NCBI RefSeq assembly: GCF_036895565.1 | Contig: NZ_CP145904.1 | Coordinates: 3,286,001 to 3,350,000 of the forward strand | DNA from: Flavobacterium sp. KS-LB2 | Lineage (GTDB): Bacteria; Bacteroidota; Bacteroidia; Flavobacteriales; Flavobacteriaceae | DNA: 64,000 bases | Reading direction: 5' to 3' | In this document: in pieces, positions 1 through 8,311 of the stretch | How positions within the stretch are numbered: position 1 is the first letter of the stretch | Layout of the letters: each line of letters starts with the position of its first letter | The notes under the pieces: model-generated | What the model was told of the DNA's origin: nothing | The model's input: the letters and a program-made list of their open reading frames with translations, nothing else | The model's database searches: none | Position numbers and translations under genes: made by a program

Positions 1-568
1 CTAAAAAACGCATAATTCCCCAAGGATTTTCATTTGAAAGACCGATATGCTTGATTTTTCCTTCTTTAACAAACCCGTCTAATGTTTCCAACACATTGTG
101 AATATTATCTTCCCAAGCATCATCCTGTACTTTAAAACCGCGTTGTCCAAAATAATTGGTTTTGCGTTCTGGCCAGTGCAATTGGTACACATCAATATAA
201 TCCGTTTGTAAGCGCAGTAAACTATTATCCAATGCAAATTTGATACTGGCTGGTGAGAAATCTAACTTTTCTCTCATGTATCCAAAATTTGGATTTGGTC
301 CGGCAATTTTCGACGCCAAAACTATTTCTTCTCTCTTTCCAGTTTTTTTAAACCAAGTTCCAAGGATTTTCTCAGTGCTTCCATAGGTTTCCTGACGCGC
401 CGGAACCGAATACATTTCGGCAGTATCAAAGAAATTAACTCCATTTTCTAAAGCAAAATCCATTTGGGCAAGTCCATCAGCTTCTGTGTTTTGTTGTCCA
501 AAAGTCATGGTTCCAAGGCAAATTTTGCTGACTTTTAGATCAGTATTGGGTAAAGTTGTGTATTTCAT
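1..568 (-). CDS. tas: Tas-like NADP(H)-dependent aldo/keto reductase, 3' end cut by window
   Basis: The ATG is at 568-566 and the frame stays open to the window edge, giving about 189 N-terminal residues; the C-terminus lies outside. The translation begins MKYTTLPNTDLKVSKICLGT and contains GTMTFGQQN, the catalytic-type Asp/Tyr segment FFDTAEMYSVPARQET, the Lys in VLASKIAGP and YQLHWPERKTNYFG. The order and wording closely follow E. coli Tas, an aldo/keto reductase of about 346 residues. The family is a soluble (beta/alpha)8 barrel that reduces carbonyl substrates with NADPH; the physiological substrate of Tas is unclear. The family call is firm, and the Tas subgroup is inferred from the length and wording of these motifs. 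Confidence 0.85.
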   Translation of the reverse strand, partial: MKYTTLPNTDLKVSKICLGTMTFGQQNTEADGLAQMDFALENGVNFFDTAEMYSVPARQETYGSTEKILGTWFKKTGKREEIVLASKIAGPNPNFGYMREKLDFSPASIKFALDNSLLRLQTDYIDVYQLHWPERKTNYFGQRGFKVQDDAWEDNIHNVLETLDGFVKEGKIKHIGLSNENPWGIMRFL

Positions 569-690
569 TTTAAGGAAATTATATTATATTTTCGAAAACA
601 AAGATAAAATTAGTTTGTGGTTTAAATTTACAGTTAACAGAAAATTGAGAAACGTTTATTTAAGACTAAATTCGATATTTAAAAAAATAA

Positions 691-750
691 ACCGCTAATT
701 CGCCAATTAAAAAACCTTCCATCGAAACATAGAATTTGCGAATTAGCGGT
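691..750. repeat. Inverted repeat, 13-bp perfect arms
   Basis: ACCGCTAATTCGC at 691-703 is repeated exactly in inverse at 738-750, around a 34-nt AT-rich loop. It lies between the start of the aldo/keto reductase gene and the stop of the OmpA lipoprotein gene, so it could slow or end transcription of the former's upstream neighbour or simply be a dispersed extragenic element. There is no clean U-tract, so I do not call it a terminator. Confidence 0.6.
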
Positions 751-806
751 AAAAGAAAAGGTCCAAAGTAAAACTCTGAACCTTTCTATCTTTGAACCTT
801 TGAACC

Positions 807-1748
807 TTAATTTATCTCATTCAACATTTCGGCGATTTCGTCTAATCTTGGCGTAAGAATGATTTCTATTCTACGGTTTTTAGCTTTTCCATCAGCGGTT
901 GCATTGCTTGCTAATGGGGAGAATTCTCCTCTTCCAGCCGCAGTAAGATTTTGCTTGTTGATTTTTTTGTTCTCACTCAAAATAGCAACTATTGCTGTCG
1001 CTCTTTTGGTTGATAAATCCCAGTTATCGGCAATTGGACCTGAAGCTGTAAACGCATCATCATCCGTATGACCTTCAATAAGTACGGAAATATCTGGGTT
1101 GTCGCCCAAAACTTTTGCCAATTCTACAACTGCTTTCTTCCCTTCGGAACCTACAGCCCAACTTCCCGAATTAAAAAGTAATTTGTTCTCCATAGAAACA
1201 TACACTTTTCCGTTTTTTTGTTCTACTGTCAACCCTTTTCCTTCAAAACTGTTCAAGGCTTTAGATAAGGTTTCTTTTAGTTTTTTCATGCTGGCTTCTT
1301 TGGCGGCAATCAAATCTTCTAATTCTTGCAAACGTTGTGCGCTTTTGCTCAATCGCTCTTGTTCTAATGCCAATGCTTTTCCTTTCTCGTCTAATTGATC
1401 CAGTAAATCACGGTTTTTCTTCATGTTGCTTTGCAAAGCATCACCGCTATTTTTTTCTAAAGCGGCGTAAGAATCCTGCAAGACTTTGAATTTATTTTGC
1501 GCTGCGGCGTAATCTGCTTTCAATTTATCCAGTTCGGCTTTGGATTTACTCAAATCATTTTTTAAACCATCGCGGTCTAATTCTAATTGGTTTTTAGCTT
1601 TTAGCAAATCGGCATTTTCATCTGCTAAGCTTCTGTTTTCTTTCTTGGAATCAGTGTATTTACTCTCTAAGTCGTTATATATTTTCTTAGATACACAAGA
1701 AGTTGAAAGGGCCAATACTAATAATCCAATGGAAACTCTTCTAATCAT
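807..1748 (-). CDS. OmpA-family lipoprotein with long coiled coil
   Basis: The 313-residue product has a lipoprotein signal peptide (hydrophobic GLLVLALSTSC, with Cys at about residue 18 as the lipidation site). Residues 25-170 are Lys/Glu/Leu-rich heptads typical of a coiled coil. The C-terminal third is an OmpA/MotB peptidoglycan-binding domain with IEGHTDDDAF, an NWDLSTKRA segment and a terminal KNRRIEI. OmpA domains bind diaminopimelate in peptidoglycan, so the protein probably tethers the outer membrane to the wall through a long helical spacer. The ATG at 1748 is followed at once by the signal peptide, which fixes the start. No neighbour suggests a more specific role. Confidence 0.88.
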   Translation of the reverse strand: MIRRVSIGLLVLALSTSCVSKKIYNDLESKYTDSKKENRSLADENADLLKAKNQLELDRDGLKNDLSKSKAELDKLKADYAAAQNKFKVLQDSYAALEKNSGDALQSNMKKNRDLLDQLDEKGKALALEQERLSKSAQRLQELEDLIAAKEASMKKLKETLSKALNSFEGKGLTVEQKNGKVYVSMENKLLFNSGSWAVGSEGKKAVVELAKVLGDNPDISVLIEGHTDDDAFTASGPIADNWDLSTKRATAIVAILSENKKINKQNLTAAGRGEFSPLASNATADGKAKNRRIEIILTPRLDEIAEMLNEIN

Positions 1749-1811
1749 TTTTGTTTGTATTTATGTTGTTTCTAATGTTGTTTTGAAAACAAAATTTCAA
1801 ATTGTATTCGA

Positions 1812-1925
1812 ATGCCCTAGCCCCGATAATCGCTACGTTTCGAGGGAAAAGATTACTCCACCAAGTTACTATTTTTTTGGTGTTCAGTGAATTTCATTTG
1901 CAACGGATAGCGGGAAAAGCTCCTG
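1812..1925. repeat. Dispersed intergenic element, copy A (AGCCCCGATA ... GGATAGCGGGAAAAGCTCC)
   Basis: The left end reads CCCTAGCCCCGATA and the right end CGGATAGCGGGAAAAGCTCC. The same end sequences recur at 19827-19914 and 62415-62491. The interior is longer here and only imperfectly self-complementary: CACCAA and TTGGTG bracket an AT-rich loop near 1859-1881. It lies between two minus-strand genes and contains no convincing ORF. Confidence 0.7.
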
Positions 1926-1931
1926 AAAATG

Positions 1932-2693
1932 TTACTCTATTTCTACCAAAATTGGGCAGTGATCTGAATGTACGGCATCTGATAAAATAACGGCTCTTTT
2001 AAGTTTATGTTTTAAAGAATCACTAACTAAATTATAATCAATGCGCCAACCTTTGTTGTTTCCCCTTGCTCCAGCGCGATAACTCCACCAAGAATATTGG
2101 TGTGGTTCGTTATTAAAGTGGCGAAAACTATCCACAAATCCAGACTTCATAAATCCGTCAAGCCACGCTCTTTCTTGTGGTAAAAACCCAGAAACATTTT
2201 TGTTGCGCACAGGATCATGAATATCGATTGCCTCGTGGCAAATGTTGTAATCTCCGCAAATAATAAGGTTTGGATTTTCTTTTTTAAGTTCGTTGATGTA
2301 GGTTTGAAAATCATCCATAAACATAAATTTATGGCCTAATCGGTCAATATTTGTTCCTGATGGCAAGTACAAACTCATCACAGAGAATCCGTCAAAATCA
2401 GCCCGAAGATTTCTTCCTTCAAAATCCATGTGATGAATTCCGGTGCCATGAACGACATTATTGGGTTTGATTTTCGAAAGAATCGCTACCCCACTGTACC
2501 CCTTTTTTGTTGCTGAATAGTAATACTGGTAAGGATAACCAGCCTTTGTAATGTCGTCTACTGGAATTTGATCCTCAGTAGCTTTAATTTCTTGAAGGCA
2601 AATAATATCCGGATTTGCATGCTGCAACCAGTCTATAAATCCTTTAGAAATGGCAGCTCTGATTCCGTTGACGTTGTATGAAATAATTCTCAT
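1932..2693 (-). CDS. xth: Exodeoxyribonuclease III (AP endonuclease)
   Basis: The 253-residue protein matches the usual length of the Xth/ExoIII family. Visible motifs are the N-terminal Asn of ISYNVNGIRA, the metal-binding Glu of CLQEIKA, a Tyr/Gly-rich YYYSATKKGYSGVAI, GDYNICHEAID, and the C-terminal RIDYNLVS and SDHCPILVE with the catalytic His. The enzyme cleaves DNA at abasic sites and removes 3' blocking groups in base-excision repair, in the cytoplasm. It is read from its own promoter-like TACATTTG box (2720-2713), just upstream of the ATG and back to back with olsF. Confidence 0.95.
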   Translation of the reverse strand: MRIISYNVNGIRAAISKGFIDWLQHANPDIICLQEIKATEDQIPVDDITKAGYPYQYYYSATKKGYSGVAILSKIKPNNVVHGTGIHHMDFEGRNLRADFDGFSVMSLYLPSGTNIDRLGHKFMFMDDFQTYINELKKENPNLIICGDYNICHEAIDIHDPVRNKNVSGFLPQERAWLDGFMKSGFVDSFRHFNNEPHQYSWWSYRAGARGNNKGWRIDYNLVSDSLKHKLKRAVILSDAVHSDHCPILVEIE

Positions 2694-2712
2694 TGAATAT
2701 TTTTTTGAAATT

Positions 2713-2720
2713 CAAATGTA
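2713..2720 (-). promoter_or_regulatory. Bacteroidota -7 box for xth
   Basis: On the minus strand this reads TACATTTG, an exact TAnnTTTG match, 20 nt before the xth ATG. I see no clear -33 TTTG at the usual spacing, so this rests on the -7 element alone. Confidence 0.45.
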
Positions 2721-2772
2721 ACAAAAAACTAGAAGTTTGATTCAGAAAAATAGAGAAAATGGAGTTTTTTGC

Positions 2773-2780
2773 TATCTTTG
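2773..2780 (+). promoter_or_regulatory. Bacteroidota -7 box for olsF
   Basis: TATCTTTG matches TAnnTTTG. It lies inside the first codons of the longest open frame (ATG at 2759), which argues that translation starts downstream at 2810. No clear -33 element is visible. Confidence 0.5.
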
Positions 2781-2809
2781 TTTCTTGCTCTAAAAAAAGA
2801 AAAAAATAC

Positions 2810-4612
2810 ATGGGTTTAGTAACCGCGAAAGAAGTTGCAAAAGCAATAAATGCAGACAAATACGGAGTTCTGGGGACTTTTTCCGGCTGGATGTTAATGA
2901 AGGTGCTAAAAATATCTACCTTAAACAAAGTATACAACAGAAATAAACATTTGAAAGATGTTTCATTTTTGAATGGCGTCCTTGATGATTTACAAATAAA
3001 ATTCGAAATCCCAGAAGAGGATTTAAAACGTTTGCCAAAAGAAGGCGCATATATAACCATTTCAAACCATCCTTTAGGAGGAATTGATGGTGTTTTGTTA
3101 CTGAAATTAATGCTGGAGAGAGAACCTAATTTCAAAATTATTGCGAATTTTCTTTTACATCGCATTGAACCCCTTAAAAAATACATTATGCCGGTAAATC
3201 CTTTTGAAAATCATAAGGATGCGAAATCAAGTGTAGTAGGGATAAAAGAAACTCTGCGCCATTTGAGCGATGGAAAGCCATTAGGAATGTTCCCAGCAGG
3301 AGAAGTTTCTACTTATAAAGACGGAAAATTAATGGTAGACAAACCGTGGGAAGAAGGTGCTATTAAAGTCATTAGAAAAGCACAAGTTCCTGTTGTTCCT
3401 ATTTATTTTCATGCTAAAAACAGCCGATTATTTTATTTACTTTCTAAGATAAGCGGCACGTTTAGAACGGCAAAGCTGCCTTCGGAAGTGTTTAGCCAAA
3501 AACGTCGCGTGATTAAAGTGCGTATTGGCAAACCCATTTCCGTAAGTGAACAAAATGAACACACAACGATTGAGGAGTATTCCGAATTTTTAAGAAAGAA
3601 AACGTATATGTTGGCGAATCCTTTTGAAAAAGAAAGTCATTTTTTACCAACACCTACTTTAAAAATTCCTAAAAGCCCGAAGAAAATTGTTACTGCCGCT
3701 AATCAGGACAAGATGATTAAGGAAGTAGATGCGTTGCGCAGCACTGATTGCCGACTTTTACAAAGTAAAAACTATGAGGTTTTCTTTGCAAGAGCCTCTA
3801 AAATCCCAAATATTCTTCATGAAATAGGTCGTTTACGAGAAATAACATTTCGAGAGGTAGGCGAAGGAACAAATGAACCTATTGACTTAGACAAACACGA
3901 CCAATACTATCATCACCTATTTTTATGGGATGCTGATGCTAATAAAATTGCGGGTGCATACCGAATGGGATTGGGATCAGAAATTTACCCAAAGTATGGT
4001 ATAAATGGTTTTTACCTCAACGATCTTTTCCGATTTGAACCGGAATTATATGACATGATGCATAAATCCATAGAAATGGGCCGTGCTTTTATCATTAAAG
4101 AATACCAACAAAAACCGATGCCACTTTTTCTGCTTTGGAAAGGAATTATGCATACAACTTTGCGCTATCCTGAGCACAAATTTCTACTTGGAGGCGTAAG
4201 TATCAGTAATCAGTTTTCTGATTTTTCAAAATCTTTGATGATTGAATTTATGAAGTCCAATTATTACGATCCATATATTGCGCAATATATTCACCCGAAG
4301 AAAGCCTATAAAGTAAAACTGAAAGATGCTGACAAGGATTTCATTTTTGATGAAGCGGAATCAGATTTGAATAAATTTGATAAAATTATTGACGAACTGG
4401 AGCCGGGCAGTTTGCGTTTGCCAGTTTTGATTAAAAAATACATCAAACAAAATGCAAAAGTAGTTGCCTTTAATGTGGATCCATTGTTTAACAATGCTGT
4501 TGATGGATTGATGTACATTCGAATTGCTGATATTCCAGAAAGTACCATGAAACCTGTGATGGAAGAGTTTCAAGCGGAATTAGAACGAAAATTAGCCGAT
4601 AAAGAAGATTAA
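2810..4612 (+). CDS. olsF: Bifunctional acyltransferase OlsF-type (ornithine lipid synthesis)
   Basis: The 600-residue protein has two acyltransferase modules. The N-terminal half is PlsC/OlsA-like, with the HX4D-type motif NHPLGGIDG near residues 86-94 and FPAGEVS near 160. The C-terminal half (about 310-470) resembles the OlsB/hemolysin GNAT-like N-acyltransferase: LREITFREVGEGTNEPID, YYHHLFLWD, IAGAYRMGLG and EMGRAFI. In OlsF the C-terminal part N-acylates ornithine with a 3-hydroxy fatty acid and the N-terminal part adds a second acyl chain, giving phosphorus-free ornithine lipids. OlsF homologues are known in Flavobacterium. The frame opens at 2759, but a promoter-like box at 2773-2780 and the fit of MGLVTAKEVAKAI favour 2810. 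Glycine or another amino acid is a possible alternative acceptor. Confidence 0.85.
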   Translation: MGLVTAKEVAKAINADKYGVLGTFSGWMLMKVLKISTLNKVYNRNKHLKDVSFLNGVLDDLQIKFEIPEEDLKRLPKEGAYITISNHPLGGIDGVLLLKLMLEREPNFKIIANFLLHRIEPLKKYIMPVNPFENHKDAKSSVVGIKETLRHLSDGKPLGMFPAGEVSTYKDGKLMVDKPWEEGAIKVIRKAQVPVVPIYFHAKNSRLFYLLSKISGTFRTAKLPSEVFSQKRRVIKVRIGKPISVSEQNEHTTIEEYSEFLRKKTYMLANPFEKESHFLPTPTLKIPKSPKKIVTAANQDKMIKEVDALRSTDCRLLQSKNYEVFFARASKIPNILHEIGRLREITFREVGEGTNEPIDLDKHDQYYHHLFLWDADANKIAGAYRMGLGSEIYPKYGINGFYLNDLFRFEPELYDMMHKSIEMGRAFIIKEYQQKPMPLFLLWKGIMHTTLRYPEHKFLLGGVSISNQFSDFSKSLMIEFMKSNYYDPYIAQYIHPKKAYKVKLKDADKDFIFDEAESDLNKFDKIIDELEPGSLRLPVLIKKYIKQNAKVVAFNVDPLFNNAVDGLMYIRIADIPESTMKPVMEEFQAELERKLADKED

Positions 4613-4628
4613 TACCAAGTTGAAAAAC

Positions 4629-4663
4629 ATAAAAAATCCCGTTCTATGAACGGGATTTTTTAT
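4629..4663. terminator. Bidirectional intrinsic terminator
   Basis: A hairpin with arms AATCCCGTTC and GAACGGGATT and a 3-nt loop is flanked by A-runs on the left and T-runs on the right. It sits between the convergent ends of olsF and the DUF2752 gene, so it can serve both. Confidence 0.85.
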
Positions 4664-4673
4664 ATAAACTAAT

Positions 4674-5138
4674 TTACCTCCAAATTGACTCTTTCAAAAT
4701 GGAATCTAAAGAGTTGTTTCTTATAAAAAAAACCAATCTTATAATATGATATCCAACAAGAAAAACACCTAAACCATAGGCTAGTCTTTTATTGTACATA
4801 AAAGTATTAAAATACTCTTTTTTAGTAATTAATTCCGTGGTCAATATAACAATGCTGACAATACTAAATGCAATCACAAAAGGGCCTAATAGATGATAGC
4901 TTATACTCTTGTAAAAATCTCCCTGATAAAAATAAACTAATGATTTTGTAATCCCACAACCTGGACATGGAAAGCCTGTAACCATTTTGAAAGGACACAA
5001 AGACTGATCTGTCTCAAGATGATTATCGCCATTGAAAAACATTAAAAAAAACGGAATCATCAGCGTTAGAACAGCGCCTATAATTCCGTAAATTTTACGT
5101 TTATCTTTTCTATTAATTGTATAATTTATTGATGTCAT
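4674..5138 (-). CDS. DUF2752 membrane protein
   Basis: The 154-residue protein has hydrophobic segments near residues 17-35, 80-105 and 122-142. It carries the DUF2752 signature CPFKMVTGFPCPGCGITKS, a Cys-rich loop between membrane segments. The biochemical role of this family is not established. The start overlaps the end of the upstream DUF4234-like gene by 26 nt, so the pair is probably co-transcribed and translationally coupled. Minus-strand transcription ends at the hairpin 4629-4663. Confidence 0.85.
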   Translation of the reverse strand: MTSINYTINRKDKRKIYGIIGAVLTLMIPFFLMFFNGDNHLETDQSLCPFKMVTGFPCPGCGITKSLVYFYQGDFYKSISYHLLGPFVIAFSIVSIVILTTELITKKEYFNTFMYNKRLAYGLGVFLVGYHIIRLVFFIRNNSLDSILKESIWR

Positions 5139-5496
5139 TTTGAACTATCATTGCAGCAATCATTGGAAAGAAAAGCCCTAAAATAAGTAATAAAACCGTA
5201 TCATCTTTTTGAGCTGCTCCAGATCTATGATACACATCTGGGAGTCCGTCTCTACCTGCCAAATAAAAGAAATAAATATTTACAGGATAGCAACAACCTG
5301 CAAATATGGCGATGGGTTGTGAGATGACTTCTCGTTCAGAAACTGCATTAAAAACTTCTGCAACTTTAATATTCCAATAGATTAAATACAATCCACAGGT
5401 CAAAAACCCAAAAATTAATACTAATACTGGATCTACTTTAAATACTGGAATAGGTTTTCTTGGAGTATTCCAAGTTTCTTGAACAATTTCTTCCAT
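5113..5496 (-). CDS. DUF4234-like small membrane protein
   Basis: The 127-residue product has a polar N-terminus, then three hydrophobic stretches (about 23-42, 59-76 and 100-118) and a polar tail. The first helix, FGFLTCGLYLIYWNIKVAEVFN, has the T-x-G-x-Y-x-x-Y-W pattern seen in DUF4234-type proteins, which often accompany DUF2752 genes. Function is unknown. It overlaps the following DUF2752 gene by 26 nt. The assignment to DUF4234 rests on that helix only. Confidence 0.7.
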   Translation of the reverse strand: MEEIVQETWNTPRKPIPVFKVDPVLVLIFGFLTCGLYLIYWNIKVAEVFNAVSEREVISQPIAIFAGCCYPVNIYFFYLAGRDGLPDVYHRSGAAQKDDTVLLLILGLFFPMIAAMIVQNDINKLYN

Positions 5497-5544
5497 TTTG
5501 GTTTGGTTAAATTTAAGTTAGTAAATATTGAAATTATAAAAAAT

Positions 5545-6894
5545 TTATTGAAAAACTGTATCAATTGGCTCCCAGAGTTCAATCTTATTCCCCTCGATAT
5601 CCAAAATCCAGCCAAATTTTCCATACTCATAAGTCTGCATATCACCCACAATTGTTACACCTTCATCAGATAATTTTTGCAACAAACGTTCTAAATTCTC
5701 CACTCTGAAATTTTGCATGAACTGTTTTTCGCTTGGCGCAAAATAAGTAGTATCCGCTGTAAAAGGCGACCACTGGGTTGAACAATCATTCCCTTCTTTA
5801 TCTTTCCACCAAAAAGTGGAACCATACTCATCGGTTTTAAAGCCCAAGTATTTTCCATACCAAGCCACCAATTCTTTTGAGTTTTTTGATTTAAAAAAGA
5901 AACCTCCAATTCCTGTAACTCGTTTTTCCGGCTCAATAGCTTTGGCTTGACCAAAATATTTTGCTTTTATTTTGTCTACAATCACTTGTGCCAATCGTTC
6001 GTGGCTTTCGAAAGTCCAACCAGCAATATGAGGCGTCAGAATCACATTCTTAGCTTGCAGCAAATATTGGAAGGCCTCTGGCGTATTTTTATCTTGAAAA
6101 AGGGTTTCAAAAGATAATTTCTCATACTCCAAAACATCCAAACCAGCTCCAAGAATTTTACCAGATTTCATAGCTGAAACTAAATCGGCAGTAACAATAT
6201 TCTTGCCACGAGACGTATTTATAATCCAAAAAGGCTTAGTAAACCCATTGATAAAATCAGTATTCACCATTTTATCGGTTTCTGGAGTCCATGGAATATG
6301 AAGACTTACTACAGCTGCTTTTTGTTGCAGTTCTGCCAATGAAACTTGTTTTGCATTAGCATCACCTACATTATCCTGAATATCATAACACAAAACTTCT
6401 ACATCAAAGCCACGCAGTTTTTTAGCAAATGATTTTCCCATATTTCCGTAGCCAATAATCCCAACTGTTTTACCATCGAGTTCATGACCACGATTGCTTT
6501 CCCGGTTCCAGTGTCCTGCACGTATCTCACTATCAGCTTCGTTTAATTTATTGAACAGGGATAAAATCATTCCCAATGCATGCTCAGCAACAGCATTTCT
6601 ATTTCCTTCCGGAGCAGCAATAAGTGTAATGTTTTTGGACTCCGCATAGTCGCAATCGATACTTTCTAATCCAGCACCTACTCGTGCTATGAATTGTAAA
6701 TTAGTAGCTTTGTCCAAGAAAGTCTTATCAATTTTAAAACGACTTCGAATCACAATCCCTTGATAATCTTGAATTTTAGTTTCTATTTCTTCTTTTGACG
6801 ACCTAAAATCGCTGTGGTTTATAAATCCTGATTGCTGTAATTGGTCCCAAAGAACGGGATGGTTGCTGTCTATATGAAGGATTTTAATATCCAT
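5545..6894 (-). CDS. D-2-hydroxyacid dehydrogenase fused to a VOC (glyoxalase-fold) domain
   Basis: This is a continuous frame of 449 residues. Residues 1-310 form a D-isomer 2-hydroxyacid dehydrogenase: a Rossmann motif in VGIIGYGNMGKSFAKKL, the catalytic Arg in NTSRGKNIV, Glu-bearing GAGLDVLEYE and His in LTPHIAGWT. The sequence is closest to SerA/glyoxylate-reductase-like enzymes, which interconvert 2-keto and D-2-hydroxy acids with NAD(P). From about residue 322 (RVTGIGGFFFKSKN) to the end is a complete single VOC module with YFAPSEKQFMQNFRVENLE and DIEGNKIELWEP. In flavobacteria such VOC proteins are usually free-standing, as I recall. The substrate is unknown; phosphoglycerate would need genomic support. 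Confidence 0.85.
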   Translation of the reverse strand: MDIKILHIDSNHPVLWDQLQQSGFINHSDFRSSKEEIETKIQDYQGIVIRSRFKIDKTFLDKATNLQFIARVGAGLESIDCDYAESKNITLIAAPEGNRNAVAEHALGMILSLFNKLNEADSEIRAGHWNRESNRGHELDGKTVGIIGYGNMGKSFAKKLRGFDVEVLCYDIQDNVGDANAKQVSLAELQQKAAVVSLHIPWTPETDKMVNTDFINGFTKPFWIINTSRGKNIVTADLVSAMKSGKILGAGLDVLEYEKLSFETLFQDKNTPEAFQYLLQAKNVILTPHIAGWTFESHERLAQVIVDKIKAKYFGQAKAIEPEKRVTGIGGFFFKSKNSKELVAWYGKYLGFKTDEYGSTFWWKDKEGNDCSTQWSPFTADTTYFAPSEKQFMQNFRVENLERLLQKLSDEGVTIVGDMQTYEYGKFGWILDIEGNKIELWEPIDTVFQ

Positions 6895-7038
6895 AATTAT
6901 TCTTTTTTTGATACTTCAAATTAACAAAAAAATTACGGTTTATTGCTTTAACATCGGAAATTAGAGTTGTAATTCGTAAATTAGCATTCTTAATTTTTTA
7001 TTATAAATGGTATGCTTATAATAAATGAAAACCGACAA

Positions 7039-8202
7039 ATGAAATTAACAAAAACATTCAATGCTTTTTTTGAAAGCGAAAAAGCAGGTGGTCTTTTATT
7101 ACTTTTTGTAACGATTCTCTCTCTTTTCTTGGCCAACTCATCCGTTCAAACCGAATATATTGCTTTTTGGGAAACTAATATTGGTAGTCATTCCATAACC
7201 CATTGGATCAATGATGGCTTAATGGCAATCTTCTTCCTCCTGATTGGTCTAGAATTAGAACGGGAGATGTATCAAGGGGAATTATCCAGTATAAAAAATG
7301 CCGCTTTACCTATTTTTGGAGCCTTAGGCGGAATGGTAGTTCCAGCTGGAATTTTTTTACTATTAAATTTTGGAACCATCACACAAAATGGAGCTGGAAT
7401 CCCTATGGCTACAGATATTGCTTTTGCAATTGGTATTTTATCACTTTTAGGAAATCGCGTTCCTACATCGCTAAAAGTATTTCTAACTGCACTTGCCGTA
7501 ATTGATGATTTAGGCGCCATTATGGTTATCGCCATATTTTATACAGACACTATTGCCTATATGAATTTGTTGATTGCTTTTGCCATTATGGGTGGTTTGT
7601 TTATTTTGAACCGAAGAAAAGTACACAATCTTATTCCTTATTTAATTGGTGGAGCAGCTATGTGGTATTTCATGCTAAATTCAGGGGTTCACGCGACGAT
7701 AACCGGAGTATTATTAGCCTTTGTAATTCCGTTTGGCAATGGAGGTAAAAAAACGTCTTCGTATCGATTGCAGCATTTTCTACATAAACCAGTTGCTTTT
7801 TTTATCCTTCCCTTATTTGCAATAGCGAATACTTGTATTGCCATAAATTCTGATTGGCATGAAGGATTGAATCACCCCAATACAATTGGAATTATACTGG
7901 GCCTTGTCATAGGAAAACCATTAGGGATATGGCTTTTTTCATTCCTTGCGGTAAGTTTAGGGATTTGCACCTTACCTAAAGATTTGAAATGGAGTAACAT
8001 ATTAGGAGCAGGAATGCTAGGCGGAATAGGATTTACAATGTCTATTTTCATTACACTCCTTGCGTTTAAAAATGATGGTGAAGAAGTTATCACCTTTTCT
8101 AAAATTGCGATTCTGATTGCTTCGTTTATTGCAGGAACACTTGGTTTTTTATGGTTAAAGTTCACATTAAAACCTGCTAAAATAAAAAAACCGGCCAACT
8201 AA
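7039..8202 (+). CDS. nhaA: Na+/H+ antiporter NhaA
   Basis: The 387-residue integral membrane protein exchanges external H+ for internal Na+ or Li+ across the inner membrane. Diagnostic motifs are ATDIAFAIG (the Asp corresponding to D133 in E. coli) and ALAVIDDLGAI (the paired ion-binding Asp residues, D163/D164), plus LGIGFTMSIFI near the end. About eleven or twelve hydrophobic helices are visible. The open frame begins at 7012, but MKLTKTFNAFFESEKAGG at 7039 aligns with the E. coli N-terminus, so I prefer 7039; 7012 would add nine residues. It is monocistronic and ends at a strong hairpin terminator. Confidence 0.95.
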   Translation: MKLTKTFNAFFESEKAGGLLLLFVTILSLFLANSSVQTEYIAFWETNIGSHSITHWINDGLMAIFFLLIGLELEREMYQGELSSIKNAALPIFGALGGMVVPAGIFLLLNFGTITQNGAGIPMATDIAFAIGILSLLGNRVPTSLKVFLTALAVIDDLGAIMVIAIFYTDTIAYMNLLIAFAIMGGLFILNRRKVHNLIPYLIGGAAMWYFMLNSGVHATITGVLLAFVIPFGNGGKKTSSYRLQHFLHKPVAFFILPLFAIANTCIAINSDWHEGLNHPNTIGIILGLVIGKPLGIWLFSFLAVSLGICTLPKDLKWSNILGAGMLGGIGFTMSIFITLLAFKNDGEEVITFSKIAILIASFIAGTLGFLWLKFTLKPAKIKKPAN

Positions 8203-8219
8203 AAGTTTTCATTTACTAA

Positions 8220-8253
8220 AAAAGCCTCTCTTACAATTGTAAGAGAGGCTTTT
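8220..8253. terminator. Bidirectional intrinsic terminator after nhaA
   Basis: An almost perfect palindrome (AAGCCTCTCTTACAA and its complement, with no real loop beyond the central TT/AA) has A and T runs at the edges. It separates nhaA from the convergent Dabb-domain gene. Confidence 0.85.
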
Positions 8254-8311
8254 TGCTTTTATAAATAATTATCTTATATTATCAGTTAATCTTTTTTAAA
8301 CTAATTTTTGT

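Noticed and set aside
486..698. 70-residue open frame on the plus strand
   Set aside because: It lies largely opposite the aldo/keto reductase N-terminus and an AT-rich spacer, with no recognisable domain or signal.
859..1398. Two open frames on the plus strand opposite the OmpA lipoprotein
   Set aside because: They are antisense shadows of a gene with clear motifs and show no family features.
2644..3186. 180-residue minus-strand frame opposite the start of olsF
   Set aside because: It overlaps the start of xth and the well supported olsF and has shadow-like composition.
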